From the NCBI GenBank assembly GCA_035302345.1, contig DATGSS010000022.1:1-12322 (forward strand): a stretch of 12,322 nt of DNA, written 5' to 3'. The notes below the pieces were generated by a model, which worked only from the letters and a program-made list of their open reading frames with translations, made no database searches and was not told where the DNA came from. The position numbers and the translations under genes are program-made. Shown piece after piece: positions 1 through 7,345 of this stretch (the first letter of the stretch is position 1; each line of letters starts with the position of its first letter). The stretch comes from Paenalcaligenes sp035302345 (GTDB lineage: Bacteria > Pseudomonadota > Gammaproteobacteria > Burkholderiales > Burkholderiaceae_B).

Positions 1-2
1 TC

Positions 3-701
3 AATGGCGAATTAATCGGGGTTGAATTATTAATGCGCTGGCAGCACCCTACATTGGGCAATATCAGCCCCACTCGATTTATCCCACTGGCAGAAAAAGA
101 AAACCTCATTCACAGCCTAGGCCTATGGGCCTTAGAACAAGCACGCGAATTTATCCGTCAAAATGACTATCCAGGGCTCAACGTGTCTATCAACGTCAGC
201 CCGCTGCAATTTCATTCCATTTATTTCCCCGAGTTTATTGACCTGCTTGTGAGTCAACGCGCAGAAATGGGCCAACGGCTAATTATTGAGCTAACCGAAG
301 GCACCTTCATGGAAAACGTCAAAGAAGCCAATCGCATCATGCGTTTTTTAAATCAGCTTGGCTATCGTTTTTCATTAGATGACTTTGGAACCGGCTATTC
401 TAATTTAGCCGCCATCAGCTCCTTTCCTTTATACGGGCTGAAACTCGATCGCAGCCTGGTCACCGGCATCGCCCAAGATGCCGAGCTACGCACCATCGCT
501 AAAATGGTTGCAACCCTAGCCAACAGCCTGCAATTGCACAGCATTGCCGAAGGAGTTGAACAAGAGGAAGATCTTGAAACCCTTAAAGAGCTGGGTTTTG
601 ACGCCGTTCAAGGCTTTCATTTCTCTAAGCCCATGTCGCTGCAAGAATGGCCTGAGTTTTTAGCTCAGACCCACTTGGGCCAAACCCCACAAAGATCCTA
701 A
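3..701 (+). CDS. EAL-domain protein, C-terminal part (c-di-GMP phosphodiesterase), 5' truncated by window
   Basis: Frame is open from the first in-frame codon at the left edge, so the gene begins outside the window and the ATG at 33 is internal. The translation covers essentially a whole EAL domain. In order one sees GVELLMRW (the signature EAL motif, here E-L-L), NVSPLQF, the ELTE metal-binding motif, DDFGTGYSNL with the paired aspartates, the LKLDRSL lysine, IAEGVE and VQGFHFSKP. The family residues for metal binding and catalysis (Glu, Asn, Glu, Asp-Asp, Lys, Glu, Gln) all appear present, so hydrolysis of cyclic di-GMP to pGpG in the cytoplasm is plausible. Any GGDEF, PAS or membrane sensor part would lie upstream and cannot be seen. 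The protein ends about 20 residues after the domain. Convergent with rmuC. Family assignment is firm; actual activity is inferred. Confidence 0.93.
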   Translation, partial: NGELIGVELLMRWQHPTLGNISPTRFIPLAEKENLIHSLGLWALEQAREFIRQNDYPGLNVSINVSPLQFHSIYFPEFIDLLVSQRAEMGQRLIIELTEGTFMENVKEANRIMRFLNQLGYRFSLDDFGTGYSNLAAISSFPLYGLKLDRSLVTGIAQDAELRTIAKMVATLANSLQLHSIAEGVEQEEDLETLKELGFDAVQGFHFSKPMSLQEWPEFLAQTHLGQTPQRS

Positions 702-710
702 ACAAAAATA

Positions 711-729
711 GGATTGCTGCTAACAATCC
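711..729 (-). terminator. Possible rho-independent terminator for rmuC, possibly shared with the EAL gene
   Basis: GGATTG (711-716) and CAATCC (724-729) form a 6-bp stem with a 7-nt loop between two convergent genes. Read on the minus strand the stem is followed by TATTTTTG, a usable T-rich tail, about 60 nt after the rmuC stop. On the plus strand it begins 9 nt after the EAL gene stop but has no T-run, so it would be weak in that direction. The stem is short, hence modest confidence. Confidence 0.4.
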
Positions 730-791
730 CATTTCAACCCATCCTAAACGCGCAGAACTTTCATTTTTCTTTTTATAGCCGCTACTCTTTC

Positions 792-2150
792 CTACGCATC
801 CCTGTTTGAATCCTCATCAGCGCCCACTTGCACAGCATCGTTTTCATCCCTCTTGGCAGCCTCCTCTACCCCATTTTTAATATCTTTTTCTACAGCACCC
901 GCCTTTGAGTCCGTTTGCGAACCCACCTTTAGACGCTGTGTATGCACCTGTCGATGCACCGTTTGTACGTCAGGGCGTGCTTGTAAATGATTTGGTGCCA
1001 ACTGCTCAAAACGCTGTAGCTTGGCATACACCCCTTGTTGACCCACCAAGGCTGTCACGCTGCTGTTGTAATGATTAGTCAGTTGATTAATGGTATCGCC
1101 CACCCGACGCAAACGATCGGCCAACAAATTTAATTGGCTAAAAATACTCCCTGCCTGCTGTGCTAATTCATGAGCGTGCTCATGGGATTTTGCCAGACTC
1201 CAAATCTGGGCAATAGTCCTTAAAATAGGCACTAAACTGGTATGCGAGGTGATAATCACATTCTTACGCAGCCCATATTCAAATAACTGCGGCTGATGCG
1301 ACATAGCAGCCAGATAAGCCGGTTCTATAGGCACAAACATCAACACAAAATCGGGGCTATTCAGTTGCTCGAGCGCATGGTAGTTTTTCTTAGCTAAATC
1401 ATCCGCATGGCGTTCGAACGCTTTGACCAAATCATTCAGCGCTTGTGCGTGCGCCTCGGGGGTTTCTGCCTGCAACGCCCGGTCATAATCCACTAATGAT
1501 GCCTTGCTATCCAAAATAAGATGCGTGTCATTAGGTAAATTGACTACAAAATCGGGAATATACAGTTGCCCCTGCGCGTCTCTATAACGCGGCTGCGCAA
1601 TAAAATGCTGCCCCTCGACCAAGCCCATAGTTTTCAGGGTTTGCGCTAATAAAAGCTCACCCCATGTGCCCATGCGCTTGTTATCACCTTTTAGGGCCTG
1701 ACTCAGGTGTTCAGCCTCAGAGCTCATCTGCAGACCCACCTCCATCACACGCCGTAGCTCGGAACCTAACTCGGCCTGCCCACGTACTGACTCGCTATGC
1801 ACTTGATTCAAACGTTGTTGAAAGCGCTCTATTTGCTCTCGCAACGGACGCAACACCTCATCCAGGCTTTTTTGACCTTGCTGATTAAACTGCTGCGTCT
1901 GTTGGATACTTTGCAAACGGATTAATTCGCGCTCGAGCTCGGACACCTGATCTTTTAATAATTCGTTTTCCTGTGTCAAAGACAGCACCTGGGCCTCGTC
2001 CGTGGACTGTTGCTGCTGCAAATACTCATAGCGGGTCTGCAGCACCATCCATTGTCGCGTGCGGCGAATCAGCAATCCACTGACCCACACGAGGACAAGC
2101 GCAATGACTGCCACCCCACCCACCAACCACAGCGGCAAATCATCCCACAT
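792..2150 (-). CDS. rmuC: DNA recombination protein RmuC
   Basis: 452 residues, close to the roughly 475 of E. coli RmuC. The protein starts with a single hydrophobic segment (about residues 7-28, an N-terminal membrane anchor) followed by Arg-Arg. A long Gln/Glu-rich coiled coil spans about residues 35-150, then the RmuC domain about 155-390. The domain shows WGE (163-165), PDF with D200, and LDSK (D214, K216), an arrangement expected of the PD-(D/E)XK nuclease fold proposed for RmuC. The family limits recombination between inverted repeats in E. coli; its biochemical activity is not well defined. The last 50 or so residues are a low-complexity highly charged tail. Start GTG/ATG choice: the ATG at 2150 is preceded on its strand by AGGGGCCAAGGAC, a usable ribosome site. 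It lies about 100 bp downstream of panB on the same strand with no obvious terminator between, so co-transcription is possible. Confidence 0.93.
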   Translation of the reverse strand: MWDDLPLWLVGGVAVIALVLVWVSGLLIRRTRQWMVLQTRYEYLQQQQSTDEAQVLSLTQENELLKDQVSELERELIRLQSIQQTQQFNQQGQKSLDEVLRPLREQIERFQQRLNQVHSESVRGQAELGSELRRVMEVGLQMSSEAEHLSQALKGDNKRMGTWGELLLAQTLKTMGLVEGQHFIAQPRYRDAQGQLYIPDFVVNLPNDTHLILDSKASLVDYDRALQAETPEAHAQALNDLVKAFERHADDLAKKNYHALEQLNSPDFVLMFVPIEPAYLAAMSHQPQLFEYGLRKNVIITSHTSLVPILRTIAQIWSLAKSHEHAHELAQQAGSIFSQLNLLADRLRRVGDTINQLTNHYNSSVTALVGQQGVYAKLQRFEQLAPNHLQARPDVQTVHRQVHTQRLKVGSQTDSKAGAVEKDIKNGVEEAAKRDENDAVQVGADEDSNRDA

Positions 2151-2252
2151 GTCCTTGGCCCCTAATCAACCATTAATAAAAATCACAACAAAACCACAAA
2201 CGGCAATGCCCCACCCATCACACGGCAGCGCATCACGCCATTGGTAGCGTAA

Positions 2253-3080
2253 TTATTCAGAACGTTTGACCCCAAAACAGTTATCTAGGGTGGGAAAAGT
2301 ACCCTCGCGAACCTGATCGGCGTATTGCTGCACAGCCTGCTCGATCACAGCGCCCACATCGGAAAACTGCTGAGCAAAACGCGGGATCCGCGGCCCACTG
2401 AGCCCCAGAATATCCTCAGTCACTAAAATCTGACCATCACACGCCGGAGAAGCCCCGATCCCAATGGTTGGAATCCTGAGCTCGTGCGTCAGACGACGCC
2501 CCAAAGGCTCGGCCACCCCTTCTAACACCACGGCAAATGCACCGGCTTGTTGGTGAGCCAACGCGTCGCGCTCAACCAACGCAGCGGCCTCGTCATTCAT
2601 GCCCTGGGCCCTAAATCCACCCATCGTATTTACATACTGCGGCATCAACCCCACATGAGCGAGCACGGGTATCCCACGTTCGACCAAAAAGCGGGTTGTT
2701 TCAGCCAACGCCGCGCCCCCTTCGAGCTTGACCGCAGCTGCGCCACTATGCGCAAGCATATATGAGGCATTGCGGAACGCCTGCTCGGGAGATTCTTGAA
2801 AACTGCCAAAAGGCATATCAATCACAACACAAGCCTGCTGCGTCGAACGCACCACAGCCTTGCCGTGAGCCGTCATCTGCTCAACCGTAATGCTCAGGGT
2901 ATCATCCATGGCATACCCCACCATGGCGGTGGAATCCCCCACCAAAATCATATCTAAAGCACCGTCCAATATACGGGCAAAAGGTGCAGTATAAGCCGTC
3001 AAGGCGACGATTTTTTTCTCATTTTTGTACGCCATCAATTCGGGCACAGTACGCCGCTTTAGGCTTTTATGAACACTCAT
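2253..3080 (-). CDS. panB: 3-methyl-2-oxobutanoate hydroxymethyltransferase (ketopantoate hydroxymethyltransferase)
   Basis: PanB transfers a hydroxymethyl group from 5,10-methylene-tetrahydrofolate to 2-oxoisovalerate to give ketopantoate, the first committed step to pantothenate and coenzyme A, in the cytoplasm. With the start chosen here the protein has 275 residues (E. coli 264), a single TIM-barrel. Visible family motifs are LVGDS (D49, S50, metal and substrate site), VIDMPFGS (D88, metal ligand), VKLEGG (K118, E120), AHVGLMPQ (H142), VLEGV (E187, catalytic region) and IGIGAS (206-211). The frame stays open to 3140, but the ATG at 3080 has AAGAGG 7 nt upstream and matches the family N-terminus, whereas the extra 20 residues look unrelated. 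No panC partner is adjacent, unlike the common panBC arrangement; it may sit elsewhere. rmuC follows on the same strand. Confidence 0.96.
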   Translation of the reverse strand: MSVHKSLKRRTVPELMAYKNEKKIVALTAYTAPFARILDGALDMILVGDSTAMVGYAMDDTLSITVEQMTAHGKAVVRSTQQACVVIDMPFGSFQESPEQAFRNASYMLAHSGAAAVKLEGGAALAETTRFLVERGIPVLAHVGLMPQYVNTMGGFRAQGMNDEAAALVERDALAHQQAGAFAVVLEGVAEPLGRRLTHELRIPTIGIGASPACDGQILVTEDILGLSGPRIPRFAQQFSDVGAVIEQAVQQYADQVREGTFPTLDNCFGVKRSE

Positions 3081-3087
3081 TTTCAAA

Positions 3088-3093
3088 CCTCTT
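3088..3093 (-). promoter_or_regulatory. Shine-Dalgarno of panB
   Basis: AAGAGG on the minus strand, 7 nt before the ATG at 3080. It decides the panB start against the upstream in-frame codon at 3140. Confidence 0.75.
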
Positions 3094-3121
3094 GCTAAAA
3101 CAACAATGCAGCAAACAGGAG

Positions 3122-3173
3122 AACCCTGCTGCCATGGCAAGAAAACCCCGCCGTCACAGCAAGGAACCCCGCC
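3122..3173. repeat. Three imperfect 9-bp direct repeats in the panB leader
   Basis: AACCCTGCT (3122-3130), AACCCCGCC (3144-3152) and AACCCCGCC (3165-3173) recur at 22- and 21-bp steps, about two helical turns, all on one face of the helix. On the minus strand they read GGCGGGGTT twice and AGCAGGGTT. They lie between the panB start and the candidate promoter. They may be binding sites or chance; no known motif is recognised. Confidence 0.4.
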
Positions 3174-3188
3174 TTCTTAAACAAAACA

Positions 3189-3217
3189 AATGTAGCCCAA
3201 GAGCCGCAGCAAAACAA
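3189..3217 (-). promoter_or_regulatory. Candidate sigma-70 promoter of panB
   Basis: On the minus strand TTGTTT (3217-3212), a 17-bp spacer and TACATT (3194-3189) resemble -35 and -10 elements. It is the best-spaced pair in the acnA-panB gap and would give a leader of roughly 100 nt that contains the direct repeats at 3122-3173. The match to consensus is only moderate. Confidence 0.35.
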
Positions 3218-3284
3218 ACACAACCCCACGAATTTATTATTCTCAGGCACAAAACAACCTATGACATGGAAAGCCTACATCATC

Positions 3285-3312
3285 AAAAAAGGCCACATCA
3301 ACCGATGTGGCC
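3285..3312 (-). terminator. Rho-independent terminator of acnA
   Basis: GGCCACATC (3291-3299) and GATGTGGCC (3304-3312) form a perfect 9-bp GC-rich stem with an AACC loop on the plus strand. On the minus strand the stem is followed directly by six T residues (3290-3285), about 50 nt after the acnA stop. On the opposite strand only CTTTT follows, so the direction is clear. It separates acnA transcription from panB. Confidence 0.9.
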
Positions 3313-3363
3313 CTTTTGGCAATGTGCACCAAAACGATGCACATCAACTATTAACGCAAGTGA

Positions 3364-6114
3364 TTACAGCAAATTGCGAATCACATACTGCATGATACCG
3401 CCATGACGGTAGTAATCCGCCTCGGTCGGTGTATCAATGCGTACCACCGCATCAAAGCTAACATCACCCGCTGTCACGCGTACGGTTTCAGGTACCCGAC
3501 CCTCGTTGAATTCGGTGATGCCCTCGATGGTAAAGACCTCATCACCCTCGAGACCTAGGCTATCCGCATCCTGACCCTCGGGGAACTGCAATGGCAGCAC
3601 ACCCATACCGATCAGGTTGGAGCGGTGAATGCGCTCGTAGGATTTGGCAATCACTGCCCGGACACCTAATAGCAAGGTACCCTTAGCTGCCCAGTCACGA
3701 GACGATCCCGAACCATACTCGGCACCTGCTAACACAACGAGAGGGATTTCCTCTTTGATGTAGTTACGTGATGCATCGTAAATAGTTGAAACCGGCCCTT
3801 CGGGCTGAGTAAAGTCACGAGTATAACCACCCTCGGTCCCAGGTGCCAGCTGGTTACGTAAACGCACATTAGCAAAGGTACCGCGAATCATAACCTCGTG
3901 GTTACCGCGCCGTGAACCATAAGAGTTAAAGTCCATGGGCTTGACCCCATGCTCAACCAAATAGTTTGCGGCTGGTGTATTAGGCACAATCGCACCCGCA
4001 GGACTGATGTGGTCAGTCGTCACTGAGTCGCCGAGCTTGGCCAATACACGTGCCCCGCTGATATCACTGACAGGGCTGGGTTCGCGCGTCATACCCTCGA
4101 AATAAGGGGGGTTGCGCACGTAGGTGGAATCCTCGTCCCACTCGAACTTGGAGCTCTTGGGGGTGGGTAGGTTTTTCCAGCGATCGTCACCCTCGAAGAC
4201 ATCAGCGTAGCCATCCTCGTACATCTTGGCAGTAATGGTTTTCGCAGCGGCCTCTTCGATTTGCTGGGTGCTGGGCCAGATATCATGCAGATAAACAGGA
4301 TTACCCTCTTTATCAGTGCCCAGAGGATCCTTGAGCAGATTGAAATTCATGCTGCCAGCCAGCGCATAGGCTACGACCAACGGCGGTGACATCAGGTAGT
4401 TCATTTTGACCTCAGGGTGAATCCGTCCTTCAAAGTTACGGTTCCCTGATAGTACTGACACAGCGGCCAAGTCATGATCGCGAATCGCCTGACTGACCTC
4501 TGGAATCAGCGGACCCGAGTTACCAATACATGTGGTACAGCCATACCCTACCAAGTTAAAGCCTAATGCATCCAAATACTTGGTCAGGTCAGCCCTTTCG
4601 TAATAGTCCGTCACCACACGTGAGCCAGGCGCCAAACTGGTTTTGACCCAGGGCTTGCGCTGCAAGCCTTTTTCCACAGCGTTTTTAGCCAACAATGCAG
4701 CAGCCAACATCACGCTGGGGTTCGAGGTGTTCGTACACGATGTGATCGCTGCAATAGCAACCAGACCGTGATCTAATTCGTGCTCACTGCCATCCTCAAA
4801 GGTCACATGGGCTGTTGCCGTGGGGAGCTGCGGTGTTGACCCTGAAGGGGCATCAGACGCAGGAAAGCTTTGCTCGGCGAGTGCTTCGCGCTCGGCAGCT
4901 ATCTCGGAATTTTGCATGCGCGAGAGTTCAGTACGGAACGCAGAGCGTGCGGAACTGAGGGCAACGCGGTCTTGGGGGCGCTTTGGACCTGCAATAGAAG
5001 GGACAACTGTGGACAGGTCTAGCTCGAGGTGCTCGGAATAACGGGGTTCGTGGTCAGGATCGTGCCACATGCCCTGTTCTTTGGCATAAGCCTCGACCAA
5101 AGCGATTTGTTCCTCGCTGCGGCCAGTCAAACGCATATAGCGCAGTGTTTCTTCGTCGATGGGGAACATCGAAACTGTAGAGCCGTATTCAGGACTCATA
5201 TTCCCGATTGTGGCGCGGTTGGCCAATGGAACCTCGCTAACGCCAGGACCATAAAATTCGACAAACTTGCCCACGACACCGTGCTTGCGCATTTTTTCGG
5301 TAATGGTCAGCACCAAGTCAGTAGCAGTCACCCCCTCGGGGAGCTTGCCAGTCAGTTTGAAACCCACCACACGTGGCACCAACATGGATACGGGTTGGCC
5401 CAACATGGCAGCCTCAGCCTCGATGCCGCCCACACCCCAGGCCAGAACACCTAGCCCATTAACCATTGGGGTGTGTGAGTCTGTACCCACACAGGTATCA
5501 GGATACGCGACAACCTTGCCATCTTGTTCACGAGTAAAGACTACCCGCGCCAAATGCTCGAGGTTAACCTGGTGAACAATACCCGTGCCCGGTGGAACGA
5601 CCTTGAAATCATCAAAGGCATCCTGCCCCCAGCGCAAGAATTCATAGCGCTCGATGTTGCGGCGGTATTCGATCTCGACGTTGCGCATAAATGATTCATT
5701 GTGGGCAAAATCATCGACAATCACCGAGTGGTCAATCACCAACTCAGAAGGCACCAACGGGTTAATACGCTGTGCATCACCATCGAGTGCGGTGACGGCC
5801 TCGCGCATAGCGGCCAAATCAACAACAGCGGGGACACCCGTAAAGTCTTGGAGCAAAACTCGTGCCGGACTAAAAGCAATTTCGTGGCTTTGCTTGGAGC
5901 GAGGCTCCCAACTAGAGAGAAAGCGAATGTCCTCAGCAGTGACATTGACGCCATCTTCTGTGCGCAGCAGATTTTCTAGTAAAACTTTTAGACCATAAGG
6001 CAATGAATGCACGTCATTGTGCTCATCATGCAAAGCCTCTAGTCTATAAATCTCGTAGCTTTTATCACCTACTTTTAGCTCGCTACGAGCATTGAAACTA
6101 TTTGGGTGTGTCAT
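3364..6114 (-). CDS. acnA: Aconitate hydratase A (aconitase)
   Basis: Cytoplasmic TCA and glyoxylate cycle enzyme that isomerises citrate to isocitrate through cis-aconitate with a [4Fe-4S] cluster. The 916-residue protein has the AcnA/IRP1 layout: three N-terminal aconitase domains, a linker and a C-terminal swivel domain. Visible motifs are LLQDFTGVPAVVDLA, CVGTDSHTPMVNGLG, and the three cluster cysteines C460 (SCTNTSNP), C526 and C529 (YGCTTCIGNSGP), with the same spacing as in E. coli AcnA. The swivel shows GSSRDWAAKG. It is about 25 residues longer than E. coli AcnA (891); most of the excess appears to be a low-complexity segment near residues 395-435. The frame opens further to 6135, but the ATG at 6114 has GGAGGA 7 nt upstream, so it is preferred. 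The gene stands alone between its terminator and the LysR gene. A hairpin lies just before the ribosome site. S-loop enzymes of this type are iron- and oxidant-sensitive, so post-transcriptional control is conceivable. Confidence 0.97.
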   Translation of the reverse strand: MTHPNSFNARSELKVGDKSYEIYRLEALHDEHNDVHSLPYGLKVLLENLLRTEDGVNVTAEDIRFLSSWEPRSKQSHEIAFSPARVLLQDFTGVPAVVDLAAMREAVTALDGDAQRINPLVPSELVIDHSVIVDDFAHNESFMRNVEIEYRRNIERYEFLRWGQDAFDDFKVVPPGTGIVHQVNLEHLARVVFTREQDGKVVAYPDTCVGTDSHTPMVNGLGVLAWGVGGIEAEAAMLGQPVSMLVPRVVGFKLTGKLPEGVTATDLVLTITEKMRKHGVVGKFVEFYGPGVSEVPLANRATIGNMSPEYGSTVSMFPIDEETLRYMRLTGRSEEQIALVEAYAKEQGMWHDPDHEPRYSEHLELDLSTVVPSIAGPKRPQDRVALSSARSAFRTELSRMQNSEIAAEREALAEQSFPASDAPSGSTPQLPTATAHVTFEDGSEHELDHGLVAIAAITSCTNTSNPSVMLAAALLAKNAVEKGLQRKPWVKTSLAPGSRVVTDYYERADLTKYLDALGFNLVGYGCTTCIGNSGPLIPEVSQAIRDHDLAAVSVLSGNRNFEGRIHPEVKMNYLMSPPLVVAYALAGSMNFNLLKDPLGTDKEGNPVYLHDIWPSTQQIEEAAAKTITAKMYEDGYADVFEGDDRWKNLPTPKSSKFEWDEDSTYVRNPPYFEGMTREPSPVSDISGARVLAKLGDSVTTDHISPAGAIVPNTPAANYLVEHGVKPMDFNSYGSRRGNHEVMIRGTFANVRLRNQLAPGTEGGYTRDFTQPEGPVSTIYDASRNYIKEEIPLVVLAGAEYGSGSSRDWAAKGTLLLGVRAVIAKSYERIHRSNLIGMGVLPLQFPEGQDADSLGLEGDEVFTIEGITEFNEGRVPETVRVTAGDVSFDAVVRIDTPTEADYYRHGGIMQYVIRNLL

Positions 6115-6121
6115 ATAAGTG

Positions 6122-6127
6122 TCCTCC
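6122..6127 (-). promoter_or_regulatory. Strong Shine-Dalgarno of acnA
   Basis: GGAGGA on the minus strand, 7 nt before the ATG at 6114. It argues that translation starts there and not at the two upstream in-frame ATG codons (6135 and 6129), the second of which overlaps the ribosome site. Confidence 0.85.
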
Positions 6128-6139
6128 ATAGTCATTATT

Positions 6140-6176
6140 CTTTATGATACACCTGTTACAAGGTGATCCCATAAAG
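6140..6176 (-). promoter_or_regulatory. Imperfect 14-bp hairpin or palindrome ahead of acnA
   Basis: CTTTATGATaCACCT (6140-6154) and AGGTGATCccATAAAG (6161-6176) pair over 14 bp around a 6-nt loop. Read as minus-strand RNA this is a 5-bp upper stem with loop UGUAAC, a single U bulge below it on the 3' side, three more pairs, a GG bulge on the 5' side and a 6-bp lower stem. It ends 12 nt before the acnA Shine-Dalgarno. It may be a leader RNA element or a DNA operator. A weak promoter-like pair (TTGTAA, 16 bp, AATAAT) overlaps it, but would start transcription almost at the ribosome site, which makes it a poor candidate. Confidence 0.55.
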
Positions 6177-6294
6177 AGAACAGACAAAAATATTTAATTT
6201 TGCCAACCTCACCCTCTCTACTTACATTAACACCAAACCCCACCATAACAACAGGAACCCCCTACTAAAGTCATCACTGTTCTGACACTGTGCG

Positions 6295-7212
6295 CTAATT
6301 TATTTGCCAAGGTTCCTCACGCAACTGTGCCACCAAATACTCAATCAGCGCATTCACCCGAGCCGGCCGCCTGCGCCCTGGCGGCATCACAATATAAAGG
6401 TCTGCGGGCTCGGCCTGCCAATCACCCAACACTGGCACCAACGCCCCCGTACGCAGATCATCAGCCACTAAAAACTCGGGCAACATCGTCACGCCCAAGC
6501 CTGCTCGTAAAGCGGGCAACATCCCATTAGCGTTATTGACGCGCATCACTGGCTCGGGCAAAGCCTGCACATAACGCCCTTTTTCGGGGTGCATAAAATG
6601 CCACTGCATCCCGCGACGGTGATAAACATACATCAGAATCCGATGTGTCAATAAATCTTTGGGATGCTTTAAAAGCCCAAAACGCTCGACATAGGTAGGC
6701 GCCGCCACCAACACCGTGCGAATCTCGCAGCAATGCCGTGCCAGCAAAGTGGAATCCTCTAAACGGCTAATACGCAAAGCCAAATCAAAGCGCTCGGCCA
6801 CAATATCCACGAAACTATCATCAAAATGGATGTTCAATTCAACCTCGGGGTGTCTTTCCATAAATGCCGGCAGCAAGGGCGCCAAGCTAGAAACCCCAAA
6901 AGACATCGGCGCAGAGACCCGCACCACCCCTGACAACTGGCCTACCTGCTCGGCAATCTCGGATTCTATTTCGGCCCCCTGATCCAACAACGCCTGAGCC
7001 TGCTCTAACACAGCCTCGCCTGTATTAGTCAAAGTCATCTGCCGCGACGTCCGGTGAAATAACGTACTGTCACTACGCTCTTCTAACCGCGCAATCGCCT
7101 TGGACACCGTCGCCTGCGACAAGCCTAAACGCTGCGCTGCCTGTGCAAAGGACCCCTCATTAGCCACCGTCGCAAAAATAGCCCATGCCTCGAAATCTGG
7201 GAGCTTTTTCAT
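6295..7212 (-). CDS. LysR-family transcriptional regulator
   Basis: About 305 residues, typical of the family. An N-terminal winged helix-turn-helix covers roughly residues 5-63, with FATVANEGSFAQAAQRLGLSQ and TVSKAIARLEE as the recognition region, then a linker helix and a LysR substrate-binding domain from about residue 90 to the end (GVVRVSAPMSFG, LALRIS, AGLGVTMLPEFL). This is the CrgA/AaeR-like group by its look. The inducer is not evident. The ATG at 7212 has AGGGTGG 7 nt upstream; a TTG two codons earlier (7218) is a less likely start. The gene is divergent from the pirin gene, and LysR regulators commonly control a divergent neighbour, so the pirin and nitroreductase genes are the likely targets. 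It reads toward acnA with a 180-bp gap and no convincing terminator, so some read-through into acnA is possible. Confidence 0.93.
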   Translation of the reverse strand: MKKLPDFEAWAIFATVANEGSFAQAAQRLGLSQATVSKAIARLEERSDSTLFHRTSRQMTLTNTGEAVLEQAQALLDQGAEIESEIAEQVGQLSGVVRVSAPMSFGVSSLAPLLPAFMERHPEVELNIHFDDSFVDIVAERFDLALRISRLEDSTLLARHCCEIRTVLVAAPTYVERFGLLKHPKDLLTHRILMYVYHRRGMQWHFMHPEKGRYVQALPEPVMRVNNANGMLPALRAGLGVTMLPEFLVADDLRTGALVPVLGDWQAEPADLYIVMPPGRRRPARVNALIEYLVAQLREEPWQIN

Positions 7213-7247
7213 ATGCAAACCACCCTGTAAAAACAGACCTTATTGAT

Positions 7248-7272
7248 AAATGGAAAGGCTGTTATTCCATTT
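7248..7272. promoter_or_regulatory. 25-bp palindrome, candidate LysR operator
   Basis: AAATGGAA (7248-7255), nine bases, TTCCATTT (7265-7272): perfect 8-bp inverted arms. It lies in the 133-bp region between the divergent LysR and pirin starts, about 75 bp upstream of the pirin ATG and 36 bp upstream of the LysR start. Position and symmetry fit a regulator-binding site that acts in both directions; the core shows the interrupted-dyad form (TGGAA-N9-TTCCA) usual for LysR boxes. Confidence 0.55.
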
Positions 7273-7334
7273 TTTATATTCTCAAACACCACTGCAGCCC
7301 CTACACTGAAAGCATCATCAATACACAGGCAAAT

Positions 7335-7339
7335 AGGTG
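7335..7339 (+). promoter_or_regulatory. Shine-Dalgarno of the pirin gene
   Basis: AGGTG, 6 nt before the ATG at 7346. It supports that start over the in-frame GTG at 7337, which overlaps the ribosome site itself. Confidence 0.55.
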
Positions 7340-7345
7340 CCCACC

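Noticed and set aside
3081..3140. N-terminal extension of PanB by 20 residues
   Set aside because: The internal ATG at 3080 has a good Shine-Dalgarno and fits the family N-terminus; the extension contains the leader repeat and looks non-coding.
2984..3406. Plus-strand open frame of 140 codons across the panB-acnA gap
   Set aside because: It spans the panB 5' end, the acnA terminator hairpin and the acnA 3' end, and has no recognisable domain.
5029..5998. Several plus-strand open frames of 90-140 codons opposite acnA
   Set aside because: They are antisense frames within a strongly conserved gene, a by-product of its codon use, with no domain resemblance.
6140..6176. Canonical iron-responsive element before acnA
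   Set aside because: The loop is not CAGUGN and the unpaired C on the 5' side is missing. Kept only as an unclassified hairpin.
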